From: an uncultured Eubacteriales bacterium
GTDB lineage: Bacteria > Bacillota > Clostridia > Oscillospirales > CAG-272
DNA length: 64,000 nt
NCBI GenBank assembly: GCA_905201895.1
Contig: CAJKPX010000003.1
Span: 51,120 to 115,119 of the forward strand
Reading direction: 5' to 3'
Position numbers and translations under genes: made by a program. A model generated the notes under the pieces. The model saw only the letters and a program-made list of their open reading frames with translations, was not told the DNA's origin and ran no database searches. This document shows positions 9,254-18,822 of this stretch, one piece after another. Every line of letters begins with the position of its first letter. Within the stretch, counting starts at the first letter, position 1.

Positions 9254-9282
9254 TTGACGCCAAGCTCTTTTTGCGGTATACT
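9254..9282 (+). promoter_or_regulatory. Sigma-A promoter of the 2-hydroxyacid dehydrogenase gene
   Basis: TTGACG (9254-9259), 17 bases, TATACT (9277-9282). It lies 30 bases before the ATG and is back to back with the ireB promoter. Confidence 0.85.
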
Positions 9283-9311
9283 TGAAGCACTAAAAGAAAG
9301 GGGGACGGGGA

Positions 9312-10259
9312 ATGCGAGTCAGACTTTTGGACGCACAAACACTCGGGGCGGATCTTTCGCCCGCAATATTTGAGGAATTCGGAGAGGTGAAGGTCTTTGG
9401 TAACACCGCTCCCGATCAGGTGGAGGATCACATTGGCGACGCGGAGGTCGTCATCATCAACAAGGTGCGTCTCAATGCCGACAATCTCCGCTCTGCAAAT
9501 TCACTTCGGTTGATCTGTATTGCCGCAACAGGCTTTGACAACGTGGACCTTGCCTATTGCCGCGAGCGCGGCATTGCCGTGTGCAACGTGGTGGGGTATT
9601 CTACTCAATGCGTGGCACAGGTGACGGTTGCAATGGCGCTCTCTCTGATCACGCACCTACCCGAATACGATGCATGCGTTCGCAGCGGAGATTATACCGC
9701 AGGTGGAGTTCCAAACCGACTGACGCCCGTTTACCATGAGATCGCGGGTAAAACCTGGGGAATCATTGGATTCGGAAATATCGGTGGACAGGTTGGGCGC
9801 GTTGCGCAGGCGCTTGGATGCCGCGTGCTGGTTCACAAAAGGACTCCGATCAGCGGATGGGAATGCGTAGATCTGGAGCGCATCTGCCGCGAATCGGACA
9901 TCCTCTCGATCCATACGCCGCTCAACGATTCAACGAGAGGTCTTTTGGACGCTGCGCATATTGCCATGCTCAAGCGCGATGCGATCGTGATCAACGTGGC
10001 ACGCGGAGCCGTTACCGATGAGGCAGCAATTGCAGAGGCGATCAAGGAGCATCGCATCGGAGCACTTGGAGTGGATGTTTATTCCACCGAGCCGTTTCCA
10101 AAGGATCATCCCTTTTACGCGATCAGGGAATATCCCAACGTCTGCTTCACGCCGCACATGGCTTGGGGTGGCTTTGAAACGAGAACGCGCGTGATGACCG
10201 AGATGGCGGAAAATATCCGTGATTTTCTTGCAGGCGGTAGGCGTAATCGCGTCGATTGA
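9312..10259 (+). CDS. D-2-hydroxyacid dehydrogenase, NAD-dependent
   Basis: A 315-residue oxidoreductase of the D-isomer-specific 2-hydroxyacid dehydrogenase family, which interconverts 2-hydroxy and 2-keto acids with NAD(H). The Rossmann motif GIIGFGNIGGQVGR is near residue 150. The catalytic set is present: Arg in NVARGAVTDE, Glu in DVYSTEPFP and His in FTPHMAWG. A ribosome site GGGGGA lies 11 bases before the ATG, and the gene has its own promoter and terminator. The substrate is unknown; glycerate or hydroxypyruvate type enzymes are the nearest in motif pattern. It is the only gene of its transcript. Confidence 0.92.
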   Translation: MRVRLLDAQTLGADLSPAIFEEFGEVKVFGNTAPDQVEDHIGDAEVVIINKVRLNADNLRSANSLRLICIAATGFDNVDLAYCRERGIAVCNVVGYSTQCVAQVTVAMALSLITHLPEYDACVRSGDYTAGGVPNRLTPVYHEIAGKTWGIIGFGNIGGQVGRVAQALGCRVLVHKRTPISGWECVDLERICRESDILSIHTPLNDSTRGLLDAAHIAMLKRDAIVINVARGAVTDEAAIAEAIKEHRIGALGVDVYSTEPFPKDHPFYAIREYPNVCFTPHMAWGGFETRTRVMTEMAENIRDFLAGGRRNRVD

Positions 10260-10270
10260 TCGAAAAAACG

Positions 10271-10318
10271 AAAAACGGTGTCTCAAGTTGCATTTGCAGA
10301 TCAAGACACCGTTTTTTT
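10271..10318 (+). terminator. Intrinsic terminator, probably bidirectional
   Basis: AAAAACGGTGTCT (10271-10283) pairs with AGACACCGTTTTT (10305-10317), with T runs on the plus strand and A runs on the left side. It ends the dehydrogenase gene and, read from the minus strand, the DUF362 gene whose stop codon is inside it. Confidence 0.85.
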
Positions 10319-11462
10319 ATTTTTTGTGATTGAGAATTCTTGCAATCAAGGGTCTGTGCACCTTCATGGCACCAACAGGGCAGAATTCCTGACAGCAAAA
10401 GCAGGTGATACAGCGCTTGCGGTCGATCACGGGAAGCCCGTCCTTCATCGTGATCACATGTGCGGGACAGATTTCGGCACATTTTCTGCAACCGATGCAA
10501 CGCCTTTTGTCGGGACGCGGCTCGGCGCGCAGAGCACTTCGCACAAAGGTGGCGGCAAACTTTCCGGCACCCTCAAATTGCAGGCTACGGCGAACGTGGA
10601 TATGGTCAAAATCGGTTATCCGAAGGGCTTTCCAATCACCGTAAATCGAGAGCGCATCCGCCTCATTCGGAATTTTTCCCTGTGTTACTGCAACCTCAAG
10701 TGTTGGAACGTCCTTGGGGGTCAGACCAATCAGGGCGGCAGAGAGCAAGTCGAGCTGATGCGGATTGGAGGATGCGAGTAGGGCACCGATCGCGCGAGGT
10801 TTTCCCTGTGTTGGTCCGTTTCCTTCCATTCCAACCACCGCATCAACGATGCAAAGCTTGATTTTGTCTGCAAAATAGGAGTTGAGGTCGATGAGCATTG
10901 CTGCAAAATCGCTATGATCGGGGAAACGAAAGTGATATTCGGGCTTAAAGGTTCCGGGAACAACGCCGAACATATTTTTCACCGCCGCGCTCATGCCCAT
11001 CATGCCGTGCGTTTTAAGCTTGCAGAAATTGATGATTGCGTCGACCTGATCGAGATACGCGGTATAGGTAAAATCACGTGCCACCGTGGCATCCGGAAAG
11101 ATCGCCTCGGCAATCGAATAATCGTTGTTGAGAACGGCGCCCAGTTTTTCTGCCTCGTGCATTCCCGTTACGGAATAGATCCGACCAACCACCGCGGCGT
11201 TGTAGAGTCCCCCGGGGCTATCTCCAATGATTGGCTCTGCACCACGTTCACGAAGCATCCGCACCAGCTCGCAAAGCAGGGCGGGGTGCGTTGTTGCCGC
11301 GCTTTCTGGCTTCATCATCGAAACAAGGTTTGCCTTGATTGCAATTCGCATGCCTGATCTGACCCAGGATAACCCGCCGATCGGTTCAAGCAGCGATTGC
11401 AGTGCCGTGCGTACCTCGTTGACGTTATAGGAACTGCACGGAACGATCGAAACGTCATACAT
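10317..11462 (-). CDS. DUF362 domain protein with C-terminal 2[4Fe-4S] ferredoxin domain
   Basis: A 381-residue protein. Residues 1 to about 290 match DUF362 (KANLVSMMKPESAATTHPAL, then GDSPGG, and KLKTHGMMGMSAAVKNMFG), a domain common in anaerobes. The C-terminus is a bacterial-type ferredoxin with two clusters: CIGCRKCAEICP and CITCFCCQEFCP. Such proteins are predicted electron carriers or redox enzymes, but the reaction is unknown. It is a single-gene transcript with a good promoter (11496-11524) and shares a terminator with the convergent dehydrogenase gene. Confidence 0.88.
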   Translation of the reverse strand: MYDVSIVPCSSYNVNEVRTALQSLLEPIGGLSWVRSGMRIAIKANLVSMMKPESAATTHPALLCELVRMLRERGAEPIIGDSPGGLYNAAVVGRIYSVTGMHEAEKLGAVLNNDYSIAEAIFPDATVARDFTYTAYLDQVDAIINFCKLKTHGMMGMSAAVKNMFGVVPGTFKPEYHFRFPDHSDFAAMLIDLNSYFADKIKLCIVDAVVGMEGNGPTQGKPRAIGALLASSNPHQLDLLSAALIGLTPKDVPTLEVAVTQGKIPNEADALSIYGDWKALRITDFDHIHVRRSLQFEGAGKFAATFVRSALRAEPRPDKRRCIGCRKCAEICPAHVITMKDGLPVIDRKRCITCFCCQEFCPVGAMKVHRPLIARILNHKK

Positions 11463-11495
11463 ATAGCTCGTTCTCCTTCGTATTTTCTTGTATTC

Positions 11496-11524
11496 ATCAT
11501 ATCACTTTTTCGGGAAAGATGCAA
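11496..11524 (-). promoter_or_regulatory. Sigma-A promoter of the DUF362 gene
   Basis: Minus strand: TTGCAT (11524-11519), 17 bases, TATGAT (11501-11496), about 30 bases before the start codon. An AAGGAG ribosome site follows. Confidence 0.75.
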
Positions 11525-11564
11525 TACTTTTTTCGGAAAATGCAAAGAAATTCGAGAAAAAAGA

Positions 11565-12494
11565 TCAAACAAGCGTGGGAAAGGTGAAAAGCAGACGGCA
11601 GAGGCGCGAATAGATCGCGATGTGATCCGATATAGGGAGCGGATTGACGCCTCGACCGCATTCCAGGGTGAAGCAAGGGAGCCGCTCGCCTCGTGCACAC
11701 CAATCGGTGAGACCGCCAAAGGAGGCGAGCCCCTCTGCTTCGGACAGACGGTATCCGCTCATGCGCGAGAGCCGCTTGGCAATTGCAGGCGCTCGTGGGG
11801 CGCTTTTCCCGCCGCTTTGATAGTAAATTTCCTCACCCTGCGTGTGCAGCGTCAGAATTCCGCAAAGATCCGAATGAAAACGAATCCAATTGCAGAGCGC
11901 CGCCACCTCGGGCTCGGATTCGGGATATTCGCCGCTATATCGGGTCGGTGCGCCCTGCGTGATCCCGTTTTCAACCTCGAGTGGCTTATATTCCCAAAAG
12001 CCCGCATCATAGTTGTGGTTCAGATCAACGCCGCGTGCATTTGCCTGCCATTTGGAAAAATCTTCACCGTCGGGATTCATACGGAGCAGTCGCTCGCGCA
12101 GAGGATTTTTTGCATCCACGCCGTGAATCTGATAGGAAACCCCATCGGGATTGAGCATTGGAATGACGTGAAATTTGCAAAGCTCAAGGCAGACCGGGAG
12201 TGCGCGACGGTTATGGGAGTGACCGTCCTTTGAGAGCTCACAAATCTCCTCAAGAAATCGGCAAAGCAGAAGGGCGGTGATCCACTCCATCCCGTGGTGT
12301 GCACCAACGTACAGTACCTCATGCGCGCCTGTTCCAACCGTCAGAATCGGGATGGGAGCGCCAAGAATCGAGGTGGTGAGATAGGAGAGCTCGAGAGCGG
12401 GATATTTCTCTGTCAGAAATTCAAGAACGCGCATCATTTCGCAGTGATCAAAGGCAACGTCTCCGATAATCTTTTGTTTTTTCTTTTCTTGCAT
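11565..12494 (-). CDS. M14 family zinc metallopeptidase (gamma-D-glutamyl peptidase-like)
   Basis: A 309-residue zinc carboxypeptidase-fold enzyme without a signal peptide. The zinc ligands are His67 and Glu70 in AHHGMEW, and a His in GILTLHTQGEE; the substrate Arg/Asn region is seen as RGVDLNHNYDAGFWEY, and the general-base Glu in FTLECGRGVNPLP. This pattern is that of the bacterial M14C/Endopeptidase I branch, which cuts the gamma-D-Glu to diaminopimelate bond in peptidoglycan peptides. Lack of a signal peptide suggests use on recycled wall fragments or a sporulation role, which is inference. It follows the same strand as the DUF362 gene (102 bases upstream of that start) but is separate from it. 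Confidence 0.87.
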   Translation of the reverse strand: MQEKKKQKIIGDVAFDHCEMMRVLEFLTEKYPALELSYLTTSILGAPIPILTVGTGAHEVLYVGAHHGMEWITALLLCRFLEEICELSKDGHSHNRRALPVCLELCKFHVIPMLNPDGVSYQIHGVDAKNPLRERLLRMNPDGEDFSKWQANARGVDLNHNYDAGFWEYKPLEVENGITQGAPTRYSGEYPESEPEVAALCNWIRFHSDLCGILTLHTQGEEIYYQSGGKSAPRAPAIAKRLSRMSGYRLSEAEGLASFGGLTDWCARGERLPCFTLECGRGVNPLPISDHIAIYSRLCRLLFTFPTLV

Positions 12495-12631
12495 AATCGT
12501 TTCACCCCGTTTTTCATTCTTTTTTGTAGCATATTATGCCGTTTGTGTAAAAATGTTTACAAATAAAGGGCGAAATTGCTCCGAAAATATGCTATAATAT
12601 TTTCAATTCTTGACTCCGAAAGGAAATGAAC

Positions 12632-13429
12632 ATGGAGCTTTCTTCATTTGATCAAAGCAGAAGGACAACGCTGAAAAAGCAAATGACGGTATGGGTTCTT
12701 GCGATCGTCTTCTTTTATGCCGTGATCTGTACGCCGATCTATTTATGGATCAACAGTGATATTTTGTTTGCAGAGTCATGGTTCCCTCTGATTTGGGACG
12801 TAGTGATTGACCTGGCAAACTACGCCTTTTACTGGGTGAATTTTTCTTTTATGCTTTACGCATTCTTTCGATTTGAAACGAAACATGCCACGCCGTTTTT
12901 TGTGATTTTGGGATTTGCGGTGCTCCTGCGATATCCGCTCAATCTGCTCGTGGGCTATTTCGTGAACGGTTTTCCGATTCTTGACGATTTTCTCATTGAG
13001 CTTCCGTATCTGTTTTTGAATATTCTGTTCGACGCTACCGTATTTGCTTTGTTTATCGGTGCAATGCTTGCAGTAAGGGCATCGGCAAAAAACAGAAAGT
13101 TCAGCAAAAAGGGAAGCTTGTTCACAGATTTTCTTCCGTTTGATCAGGTGTTTTCCTTCAAAAATCCGTTTCATCTCGTTCTTTTTGGCGGTGCAAGTGC
13201 TCTGGCACTCTGGAAAATCGGCTCTCGCGTTTTATACGATGCGTTTTACGGGCCTCCCAGAAGCCTCTCCGACCTTCTTTGGATGGTGCTCTACTACACC
13301 TTTGACGTCCTTTTCGTGTTCATCAGCGTGCTGATTTGCGTTTTTCTGATCAACCGCCTGTGGTTCTCGGAGGAGCGAGCACGCATTGAATTGGAGGAAA
13401 CTGCGGAGACAGACCGTATTCTTCATTGA
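12632..13429 (+). CDS. Uncharacterised multi-pass membrane protein
   Basis: A 265-residue protein with about six hydrophobic helices (for example residues 20-42, 55-80, 87-105, 128-150, 185-205, 225-250) and short charged ends. I do not recognise the family. Similar-looking proteins occur as unknowns in clostridia. The start at 12632 was chosen over 12626 because the AAAGGA ribosome site is seven bases from it and only one base from the earlier ATG. The gene stands alone between a minus-strand peptidase gene and a convergent terminator. Confidence 0.7.
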   Translation: MELSSFDQSRRTTLKKQMTVWVLAIVFFYAVICTPIYLWINSDILFAESWFPLIWDVVIDLANYAFYWVNFSFMLYAFFRFETKHATPFFVILGFAVLLRYPLNLLVGYFVNGFPILDDFLIELPYLFLNILFDATVFALFIGAMLAVRASAKNRKFSKKGSLFTDFLPFDQVFSFKNPFHLVLFGGASALALWKIGSRVLYDAFYGPPRSLSDLLWMVLYYTFDVLFVFISVLICVFLINRLWFSEERARIELEETAETDRILH

Positions 13430-13440
13430 TTTTTAACGAA

Positions 13441-13483
13441 AAAAACAAATCCGCAAGGCTTTGCCTTGCGGATTTGTTTTTTA
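13441..13483 (+). terminator. Bidirectional intrinsic terminator
   Basis: A perfect 19-bp stem (13441-13459 with 13463-13481) with a three-base loop, A run on the left and T run on the right. It serves the membrane protein gene on the plus strand and ruvB on the minus strand. Confidence 0.92.
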
Positions 13484-14563
13484 TTCAGACTCGCCGTCGG
13501 TCGGGTTCTCAAAGAGCCTCATCTGCTCGTCCTTGGTGGGGCGAGGCGCGTGATAAGGAATACCGAGGTGCTCGTATGCCATGCGGGTAACGCATCTGCC
13601 GCGCGGCGTGCGGTTGAGAAACCCGATCTGCATCAGATAGGGCTCATACATATCCTCGAGCGTGATCGCTTCCTCGCCAACGGTTGCGGCAAGCGTTTCC
13701 AGACCCACGGGGCCTCCGTCATAGAACTTGATGATGGTTTCCAGCATTCGTCTGTCCACGTTGTCGAGTCCCAGTCCGTCGATCTCCAAGCGATTGAGCG
13801 CGTAGTTTGCAATTTCGGAGTTGATCGCACCGTCGCCCTTGACCTGCGCAAAATCGCGCACGCGCTTGAGCAGACGGTTGGCGATACGCGGCGTTCCGCG
13901 TGATCTTCCGGCAATCTCAATCGCGCCGTCGTCGGTGATCTCCATGCCGAGAATTCCCGCATTGCGGCGCACAATGGTGGCAAGCTCCTCGGGGGTGTAG
14001 AGCTCGAGCTTGAGGATCACACCAAAGCGGTCGCGCAGAGGCGTTGTCATCTGTCCCGCGCGCGTGGTGGCACCGATCAGGGTAAAGCGCGGCAGATCAA
14101 TGCGGATACTGCGCGCAGCAGGTCCTTTTCCAATGATGATGTCGATTGCATAGTCCTCCATAGCAGGGTAGAGAATTTCCTCTACCGAGCGAGAGAGACG
14201 GTGAATCTCGTCGATGAAAAGAACGTCGCCCTCGTTGAGGTTTGTGAGGATGGCGGCAAGGTCGCCCTGCTTTTCGATTGCAGGTCCCGACGTGATGCGA
14301 ATATTGACGCCCATTTCGGCGGCAATGATATTGGAAAGCGTTGTTTTACCGAGTCCGGGAGGGCCGTAAAGCAGCACGTGATCGAGCGGATCGTTGCGCT
14401 GTTTTGCCGCCTCGATATAAATCTTGAGGTTTTCCTTAACCTTTTCCTGACCGATATATTCATCCAGACGCTTGGGGCGCAGGGAAACATCCACGTCGGA
14501 GTCCTCTGCGTTGTAGCCCGTGTTCATGATTCGGTTTTCAAAATCAAAATCGTTGGTATCCAT
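13481..14563 (-). CDS. ruvB: Holliday junction branch migration helicase RuvB
   Basis: The AAA+ motor (360 residues, usual length about 330-350) that drives branch migration with RuvA. Seen are [15 protein letters not shown], the Walker [12 protein letters not shown] near residue 70, Walker [11 protein letters not shown], sensor IGATTRAG, the arginine-containing PLRDRFG and the C-terminal winged-helix part ending in [13 protein letters not shown]. The N-terminal extension of about 25 residues before the core is acidic. It is last in DUF951-yfhO-ruvA-ruvB, 25 bases after ruvA, with a ribosome site GAAAGGA. Confidence 0.97.
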   Translation of the reverse strand: MDTNDFDFENRIMNTGYNAEDSDVDVSLRPKRLDEYIGQEKVKENLKIYIEAAKQRNDPLDHVLLYGPPGLGKTTLSNIIAAEMGVNIRITSGPAIEKQGDLAAILTNLNEGDVLFIDEIHRLSRSVEEILYPAMEDYAIDIIIGKGPAARSIRIDLPRFTLIGATTRAGQMTTPLRDRFGVILKLELYTPEELATIVRRNAGILGMEITDDGAIEIAGRSRGTPRIANRLLKRVRDFAQVKGDGAINSEIANYALNRLEIDGLGLDNVDRRMLETIIKFYDGGPVGLETLAATVGEEAITLEDMYEPYLMQIGFLNRTPRGRCVTRMAYEHLGIPYHAPRPTKDEQMRLFENPTDGESE

Positions 14564-14588
14564 TTTGAGTCCTTTCTATGGGAGTCTC

Positions 14589-15221
14589 TCAGAATTTCAT
14601 CAGTTTTTTCAGGGCAAGACGAATGATCTCCTCAAGCTCGCCCGCATCGGTGTTGAGGTCCTTGAGGGCATTGAGCGCCTCGGCACGCGAATATCCGAGC
14701 ACGAGAAGCGCGTCGGTTGCTTCGGAGAGCACACCGCGCTTGCCGCCTGCCGCAGGAGCAGCAGATGCTTCCGCAAGCGATTGCATGTCCTCGCCTGCAT
14801 GCTCCTTCATCAGCTTGTCCTTGAGCTCAAGAATCACTCTTGCTGCAGTTTTTGGACCAATTCCGTTCGCCTTTGCAATCGTTTTCTTATCCTCGGTGCA
14901 AACGGCGAGCGCAAACTTTTCGGGCGTGAGGAGCGAGAGGATCGACATTGCCGCCTTGGGACCAACTCCCGAAACCGAAATCAGGAGCTTGAAGGAGGAG
15001 AGCTCGGTTTCATTTGCAAAGCCGAAAAGCTCGATTCCGTCCTCGCGCACCGCCATATAGGTGTAGAGCTTCACCATGGGAGGCTCCTTGACAGAGCGGT
15101 TGGGGGGCATAGCATCATAGGTTGTCTGGCTGATCGTGAGCTTATAGCCAACGCCGGCGGCGTCGATCACGGCAACGCCTGCCTCCAGGTGTGCGAGCCG
15201 TCCGCTGATATAGTAAAACAT
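14589..15221 (-). CDS. ruvA: Holliday junction DNA-binding protein RuvA
   Basis: The 210-residue junction-binding subunit that works with RuvB and RuvC. The N-terminal OB domain begins MFYYISGRLAHLEAG; the helix-hairpin-helix region shows LLISVSGVGPKAAMSILS and then ANGIGPKTAARVILELKDK; the C-terminal RuvB-contact domain (ATDALLVLGYSRAEALNAL) closes the protein. An AAGGA ribosome site is well placed. It is directly upstream of ruvB and downstream of the yfhO-type gene. Confidence 0.96.
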   Translation of the reverse strand: MFYYISGRLAHLEAGVAVIDAAGVGYKLTISQTTYDAMPPNRSVKEPPMVKLYTYMAVREDGIELFGFANETELSSFKLLISVSGVGPKAAMSILSLLTPEKFALAVCTEDKKTIAKANGIGPKTAARVILELKDKLMKEHAGEDMQSLAEASAAPAAGGKRGVLSEATDALLVLGYSRAEALNALKDLNTDAGELEEIIRLALKKLMKF

Positions 15222-15244
15222 GTCTGTATCTTCCTTTCGGGGGA

Positions 15245-18200
15245 TTATTCTGGTGTATCGGTTTTATCCTCTGTGGAACGGTCGGGCTCGGCTTCGTCCG
15301 GCTCTTCGTCGCCGATTTCATCCGGGAGCGTTTCTGCCGTGTCGGTTGGTTCGACCTCCTCTGCGTCAGCGTCTCCCTCGGTGTTGCTTTCAATCGCAGC
15401 TTTTGCGTTTTCTTCAGCAACGTCAAAAACCGATCTGGGAGGCACGGGGATCGAAACGATCGCACGAAGGAAGGGGCGTTTCTTCATTTGCTTTTCAAAA
15501 ATCAGCAGCAGAAGGAGCACAGCAAGTGAGCACAGGCTGACCGTCAGTCCGATCGGGAAAGTGTTGGGCGCATAGACCATCTCCACAGTGTGCGTCTCAC
15601 CTGCATCACCATTGATATAGAAGGAGACGAGCGAGCCAAGTGCCTTAACCGTTTCCACCTGCTCACCGTCCACATAAACCTTCCAGCCCTTGTCATATGC
15701 AATCGTGCTCATCACGAGCTCGTGCTCACGCGATGCGGTAAAGGTGCCCTTGAAGGAGGTGTCGGTGTATTCGGTAATCTGATACTGATCCTGAGCCAAG
15801 CGTGCCATTGCATCCTCAAAAACTGCCCAGTCGATATAGTAGAAGCAATATTCACCGATCATGGGATAGAACGAGGTTGTGGTAAGCTTCATACTAAGCG
15901 AAATCAGATCCCGCTCGTTATACATCCCGAGAGAGATGATTCGAGAGGTTTCACCACCGTGGAAGGTGCCCTTGGAAATGGCGCTGCTTCCGTTCTCCGA
16001 GAGCGAGAGCTTGACCTCTCTGGGATAATCGGAGGGCATATAGAAGAATAACTCGGCATCGGTGGGCATTTCAACCATGTAGGTCAGTGAGCCTTCGGCG
16101 TTCTCATTCTGAAGCGAGTATTTATAGTGACCGACAACATAGTCCCTTTCGAGATTTGAGGTTTCCTCACTTTCAATGCGAATCGGAACGAAGATTTCTA
16201 CGGGGCGGTCCTCACCGAGCATTGCGGTTACAATCGCGTTCAGACGCTCGAAGGGAGAATCGTATTTGTCCTCATATTCAGCGGTGTTGATCGTTTCGTC
16301 GATGTCAAGCAGCGAATTGATCGCACCTTTTACCGCAGCGATTGCATCTGCCATTGCGCTGGATTCCTTTTTCTCGTCGGTGGGATCCTCAATCAGCGGA
16401 ACGAAGCCGAGCGGAAAATCGAGCAGATCCTCGTCAACGCCGTAGGCAATCGAGAGGGCGTAGGGGTTGTAGTACGCGGTGTAGCCGTTTGCAGTGTCGG
16501 TCTTGTAGACCTCGTAATAGTTGGAGTAGATCGGATCGGCGGAAACGATATATTTCAAGCCGAGTAGCGAATCGTTGACGGGCGTTCCGCCGAGATATTT
16601 CGACCAATGCGATTTCGAGGCGTAGCCCATCTTGTTAAGGAATTGAATGGTCTCCTTGTTGAGCGTGGAGGTCGAGCCTGAAAGTCCGTGCATATTGAGT
16701 GCCATGTTATCGTTGGTCTTACGGAAGAAGGTCTTTTCCATGCGATAGAAGGAGGGATCCGAAGCCTGCACCTCCTCCACAATCGGACGCGCCTTGGCAA
16801 GAAACTCATTGTAGCGATCGTAGGTCGAATAGGTGACGTCATCATCAAGCGCGTTCATATTCCAAAGACCATTGAGGAACACCTCCAGGCAAACCACCGC
16901 AACGAGCAGAATCGAGATTCCTCTCTTGCTTGTGGATATACGCAGAATACCGAGAAAGGTAATATAAACAAGCACCATAATGATGGTGAACCAGATGCAG
17001 GTGTAATCGTCGGGTTTGACGTATTTGTTGTCGGTGTATTTCTGCAGAACCGCACAAACGATGGCGATCAGGCCGCCTGTGCCCATCACAACCTTGAGCG
17101 ACACGGTTTCAAATTCTGCAAAGGCACGGCATGCCAGCACGCAGAGATAGAAGCAGAGCATGAAGCTATAACGGTAGTTGAGCCAGTTGGGATTCTGGAA
17201 TGCATGCCAGATCAGGTCAAGAACGCTGATCGAGAAGCTTGCAACGAAGAACAGGATAAAGAGAACCGAGATTACCTTTTGGCGGAAGGGATATTTCTTG
17301 GAGAGGAAATAGGAGGGAACGAGCAGTAGCGTGAGAACACCGCAATAAACGAAGGGATAGCCTTCGGGGCGAACGGTATCGTAGGATCCCGGGAGGAACT
17401 TATAGAGCAGGTCGAGAAGATCAACCTTGATCGTCCATTGCCATTTTGGGGTGGAGAAGGTCGTTTTACCGAAATTCAGTGCATAATAGGCACCAAGCAG
17501 GATGACTGCTGCGATCCCGAGCGCGATCACCGAATAAAAGGCGATGCGGAACAGCGACTTGATAAAGTGTGCGCTTTCACGGTAGGGATTATTGCGATCC
17601 TTTTCATTGTGAGCGATATAGTAAAGGAAAAAGTATACGAAGGTGTAGATGCACACCATGAAGCCGATATAGAAGTTGCTGAAAAGCGTGAGTGCCAGGA
17701 AGATGGTATACATCTTGTATTTGCCGTATTTAATCAGCTGCTCGATGCCCAGCGTGATCAGCGGCAGCCACATCACCGCGTCGATCCACATGGTGTTGTG
17801 CTGCTGAACCACCGCATAGCTGGTCAGGGCATAAAAGGTTGCAAACATCACAACCGCCAGAGGTCTCGGATTTTTCAGCGTGCGGTGCATATAGTAGCCA
17901 AAGGTTCCGCCCGTGATCGCGGTCTTGAGCAAAAAGATAGTCAGGAGTGCCTCAAGCATGCGATCCTCGGGGAACAGGCAAACGATATAGGAGAGCGGGC
18001 TTGCAATGTAGTAGGCGTAGATGCCGAGGAACTCGCCTCCGAGTGCGCGACAGAAGGAGTAGAGCAGGCTCGCATCGCCGTAAACGCATTTACGCAACGC
18101 TTCAAAGAACCAAACGTATTGTGCGTTGAGGTCCAGCACCAGAACGCTGGCGTTTCCAAAGGGATGGATGCCTCTCGTCAGATAGATCAGGTACATCAGC

Positions 18201-18337
18201 ACCGTTGGAATCAGCATGCAAAGGATGAGATAACGGTGCTCGACCCAAAAGCGTTTTTTTCGATTGGGATCGGGCAGAAGCGCCGCACTTTGCTCGGTGG
18301 AGTGGGTGGTGATTGGTTGATTTTCGATAATCCGCAT
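15245..18337 (-). CDS. YfhO family large membrane protein
   Basis: A 1030-residue membrane protein with about thirteen transmembrane helices in the first 500 residues, a large extracytoplasmic domain, one more helix near residue 950 and an acidic low-complexity tail of about 60 residues rich in E, D and T. The N-terminal part (GIHPFGNASVLVLDLNAQYV, then SYAVVQQHNTMWIDAVMWLP) is typical of YfhO. In Bacillus and Listeria YfhO is needed for glycosylation of lipoteichoic acid, acting outside the membrane as a GT-C type enzyme. The role here is by analogy. The gene starts within four bases of the DUF951 stop and is upstream of ruvAB. Confidence 0.9.
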   Translation of the reverse strand: MRIIENQPITTHSTEQSAALLPDPNRKKRFWVEHRYLILCMLIPTVLMYLIYLTRGIHPFGNASVLVLDLNAQYVWFFEALRKCVYGDASLLYSFCRALGGEFLGIYAYYIASPLSYIVCLFPEDRMLEALLTIFLLKTAITGGTFGYYMHRTLKNPRPLAVVMFATFYALTSYAVVQQHNTMWIDAVMWLPLITLGIEQLIKYGKYKMYTIFLALTLFSNFYIGFMVCIYTFVYFFLYYIAHNEKDRNNPYRESAHFIKSLFRIAFYSVIALGIAAVILLGAYYALNFGKTTFSTPKWQWTIKVDLLDLLYKFLPGSYDTVRPEGYPFVYCGVLTLLLVPSYFLSKKYPFRQKVISVLFILFFVASFSISVLDLIWHAFQNPNWLNYRYSFMLCFYLCVLACRAFAEFETVSLKVVMGTGGLIAIVCAVLQKYTDNKYVKPDDYTCIWFTIIMVLVYITFLGILRISTSKRGISILLVAVVCLEVFLNGLWNMNALDDDVTYSTYDRYNEFLAKARPIVEEVQASDPSFYRMEKTFFRKTNDNMALNMHGLSGSTSTLNKETIQFLNKMGYASKSHWSKYLGGTPVNDSLLGLKYIVSADPIYSNYYEVYKTDTANGYTAYYNPYALSIAYGVDEDLLDFPLGFVPLIEDPTDEKKESSAMADAIAAVKGAINSLLDIDETINTAEYEDKYDSPFERLNAIVTAMLGEDRPVEIFVPIRIESEETSNLERDYVVGHYKYSLQNENAEGSLTYMVEMPTDAELFFYMPSDYPREVKLSLSENGSSAISKGTFHGGETSRIISLGMYNERDLISLSMKLTTTSFYPMIGEYCFYYIDWAVFEDAMARLAQDQYQITEYTDTSFKGTFTASREHELVMSTIAYDKGWKVYVDGEQVETVKALGSLVSFYINGDAGETHTVEMVYAPNTFPIGLTVSLCSLAVLLLLLIFEKQMKKRPFLRAIVSIPVPPRSVFDVAEENAKAAIESNTEGDADAEEVEPTDTAETLPDEIGDEEPDEAEPDRSTEDKTDTPE

Positions 18338-18340
18338 GGT

Positions 18341-18562
18341 TCAGTTTGATCCTTTCTTATTTTCAAGGGCTTCCGTTTCGGTCAAATTACGCCGAATCGA
18401 CTTTTCCAGCTTTACACGGTCAAGCGTCATATCTCTACCGCAGGCTTCGCATTTGATCCTAACCTCGCTTCCGACGCGAACGATCAAAAAGACGTTTCCG
18501 CCGCAGGGATGCTGCTTTTTCATTTGCACTCGGTCGCCCGGATGCAGAGGTATGATTTGCAT
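18341..18562 (-). CDS. DUF951 family small protein
   Basis: A 73-residue cytoplasmic protein. The DUF951 pattern is clear: HPGDRVQMKKQHPCGGNVF, then VRVGSEVRIKCEACGRDMTLDR. The CG...CxxCG cysteines suggest a small metal-binding fold. Function is unknown. It heads the run with yfhO, ruvA and ruvB and has a strong GGGAGGA ribosome site. Confidence 0.88.
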   Translation of the reverse strand: MQIIPLHPGDRVQMKKQHPCGGNVFLIVRVGSEVRIKCEACGRDMTLDRVKLEKSIRRNLTETEALENKKGSN

Positions 18563-18638
18563 ATGCGTTTCCTCCCGATTGTCATTGATTGCGGTGCCGT
18601 TTGGGCAAATCTTGCCCGAATAACACTATGATAAAGAT

Positions 18639-18667
18639 ATTATAACATAAAAAAAGGATTCTGTAAA
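18639..18667 (-). promoter_or_regulatory. Sigma-A promoter of DUF951-yfhO-ruvAB
   Basis: Minus strand: TTTACA (18667-18662), 17 bases, TATAAT (18644-18639). The leader then carries a small hairpin, GGGCAA with TTGCCC, at 18603-18617. Confidence 0.85.
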
Positions 18668-18717
18668 CCGAAAATCTGTATTTTTACACGGATTTTTCCA
18701 AAAAATAAAAGAATCGT

Positions 18718-18746
18718 TTGACAAAGGACGGATTTGGTGGTATAAT
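18718..18746 (+). promoter_or_regulatory. Perfect consensus sigma-A promoter of the ruvC-ecf-truA operon
   Basis: TTGACA (18718-18723), 17 bases, TATAAT (18741-18746): an exact match to the consensus. It is divergent from the DUF951 promoter. Confidence 0.93.
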
Positions 18747-18822
18747 TCATGGTGGGGAATTTTGTAAAAAAGACGCTTTTGCGTTGCTTGCAAAATTCAA
18801 ACGCTTGAAAAAGGAGTTCACC

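Noticed and set aside
12593..12598. TATAAT before the membrane protein gene as a sigma-A promoter
   Set aside because: No acceptable -35 hexamer at 16-18 bases upstream, so it was not listed.
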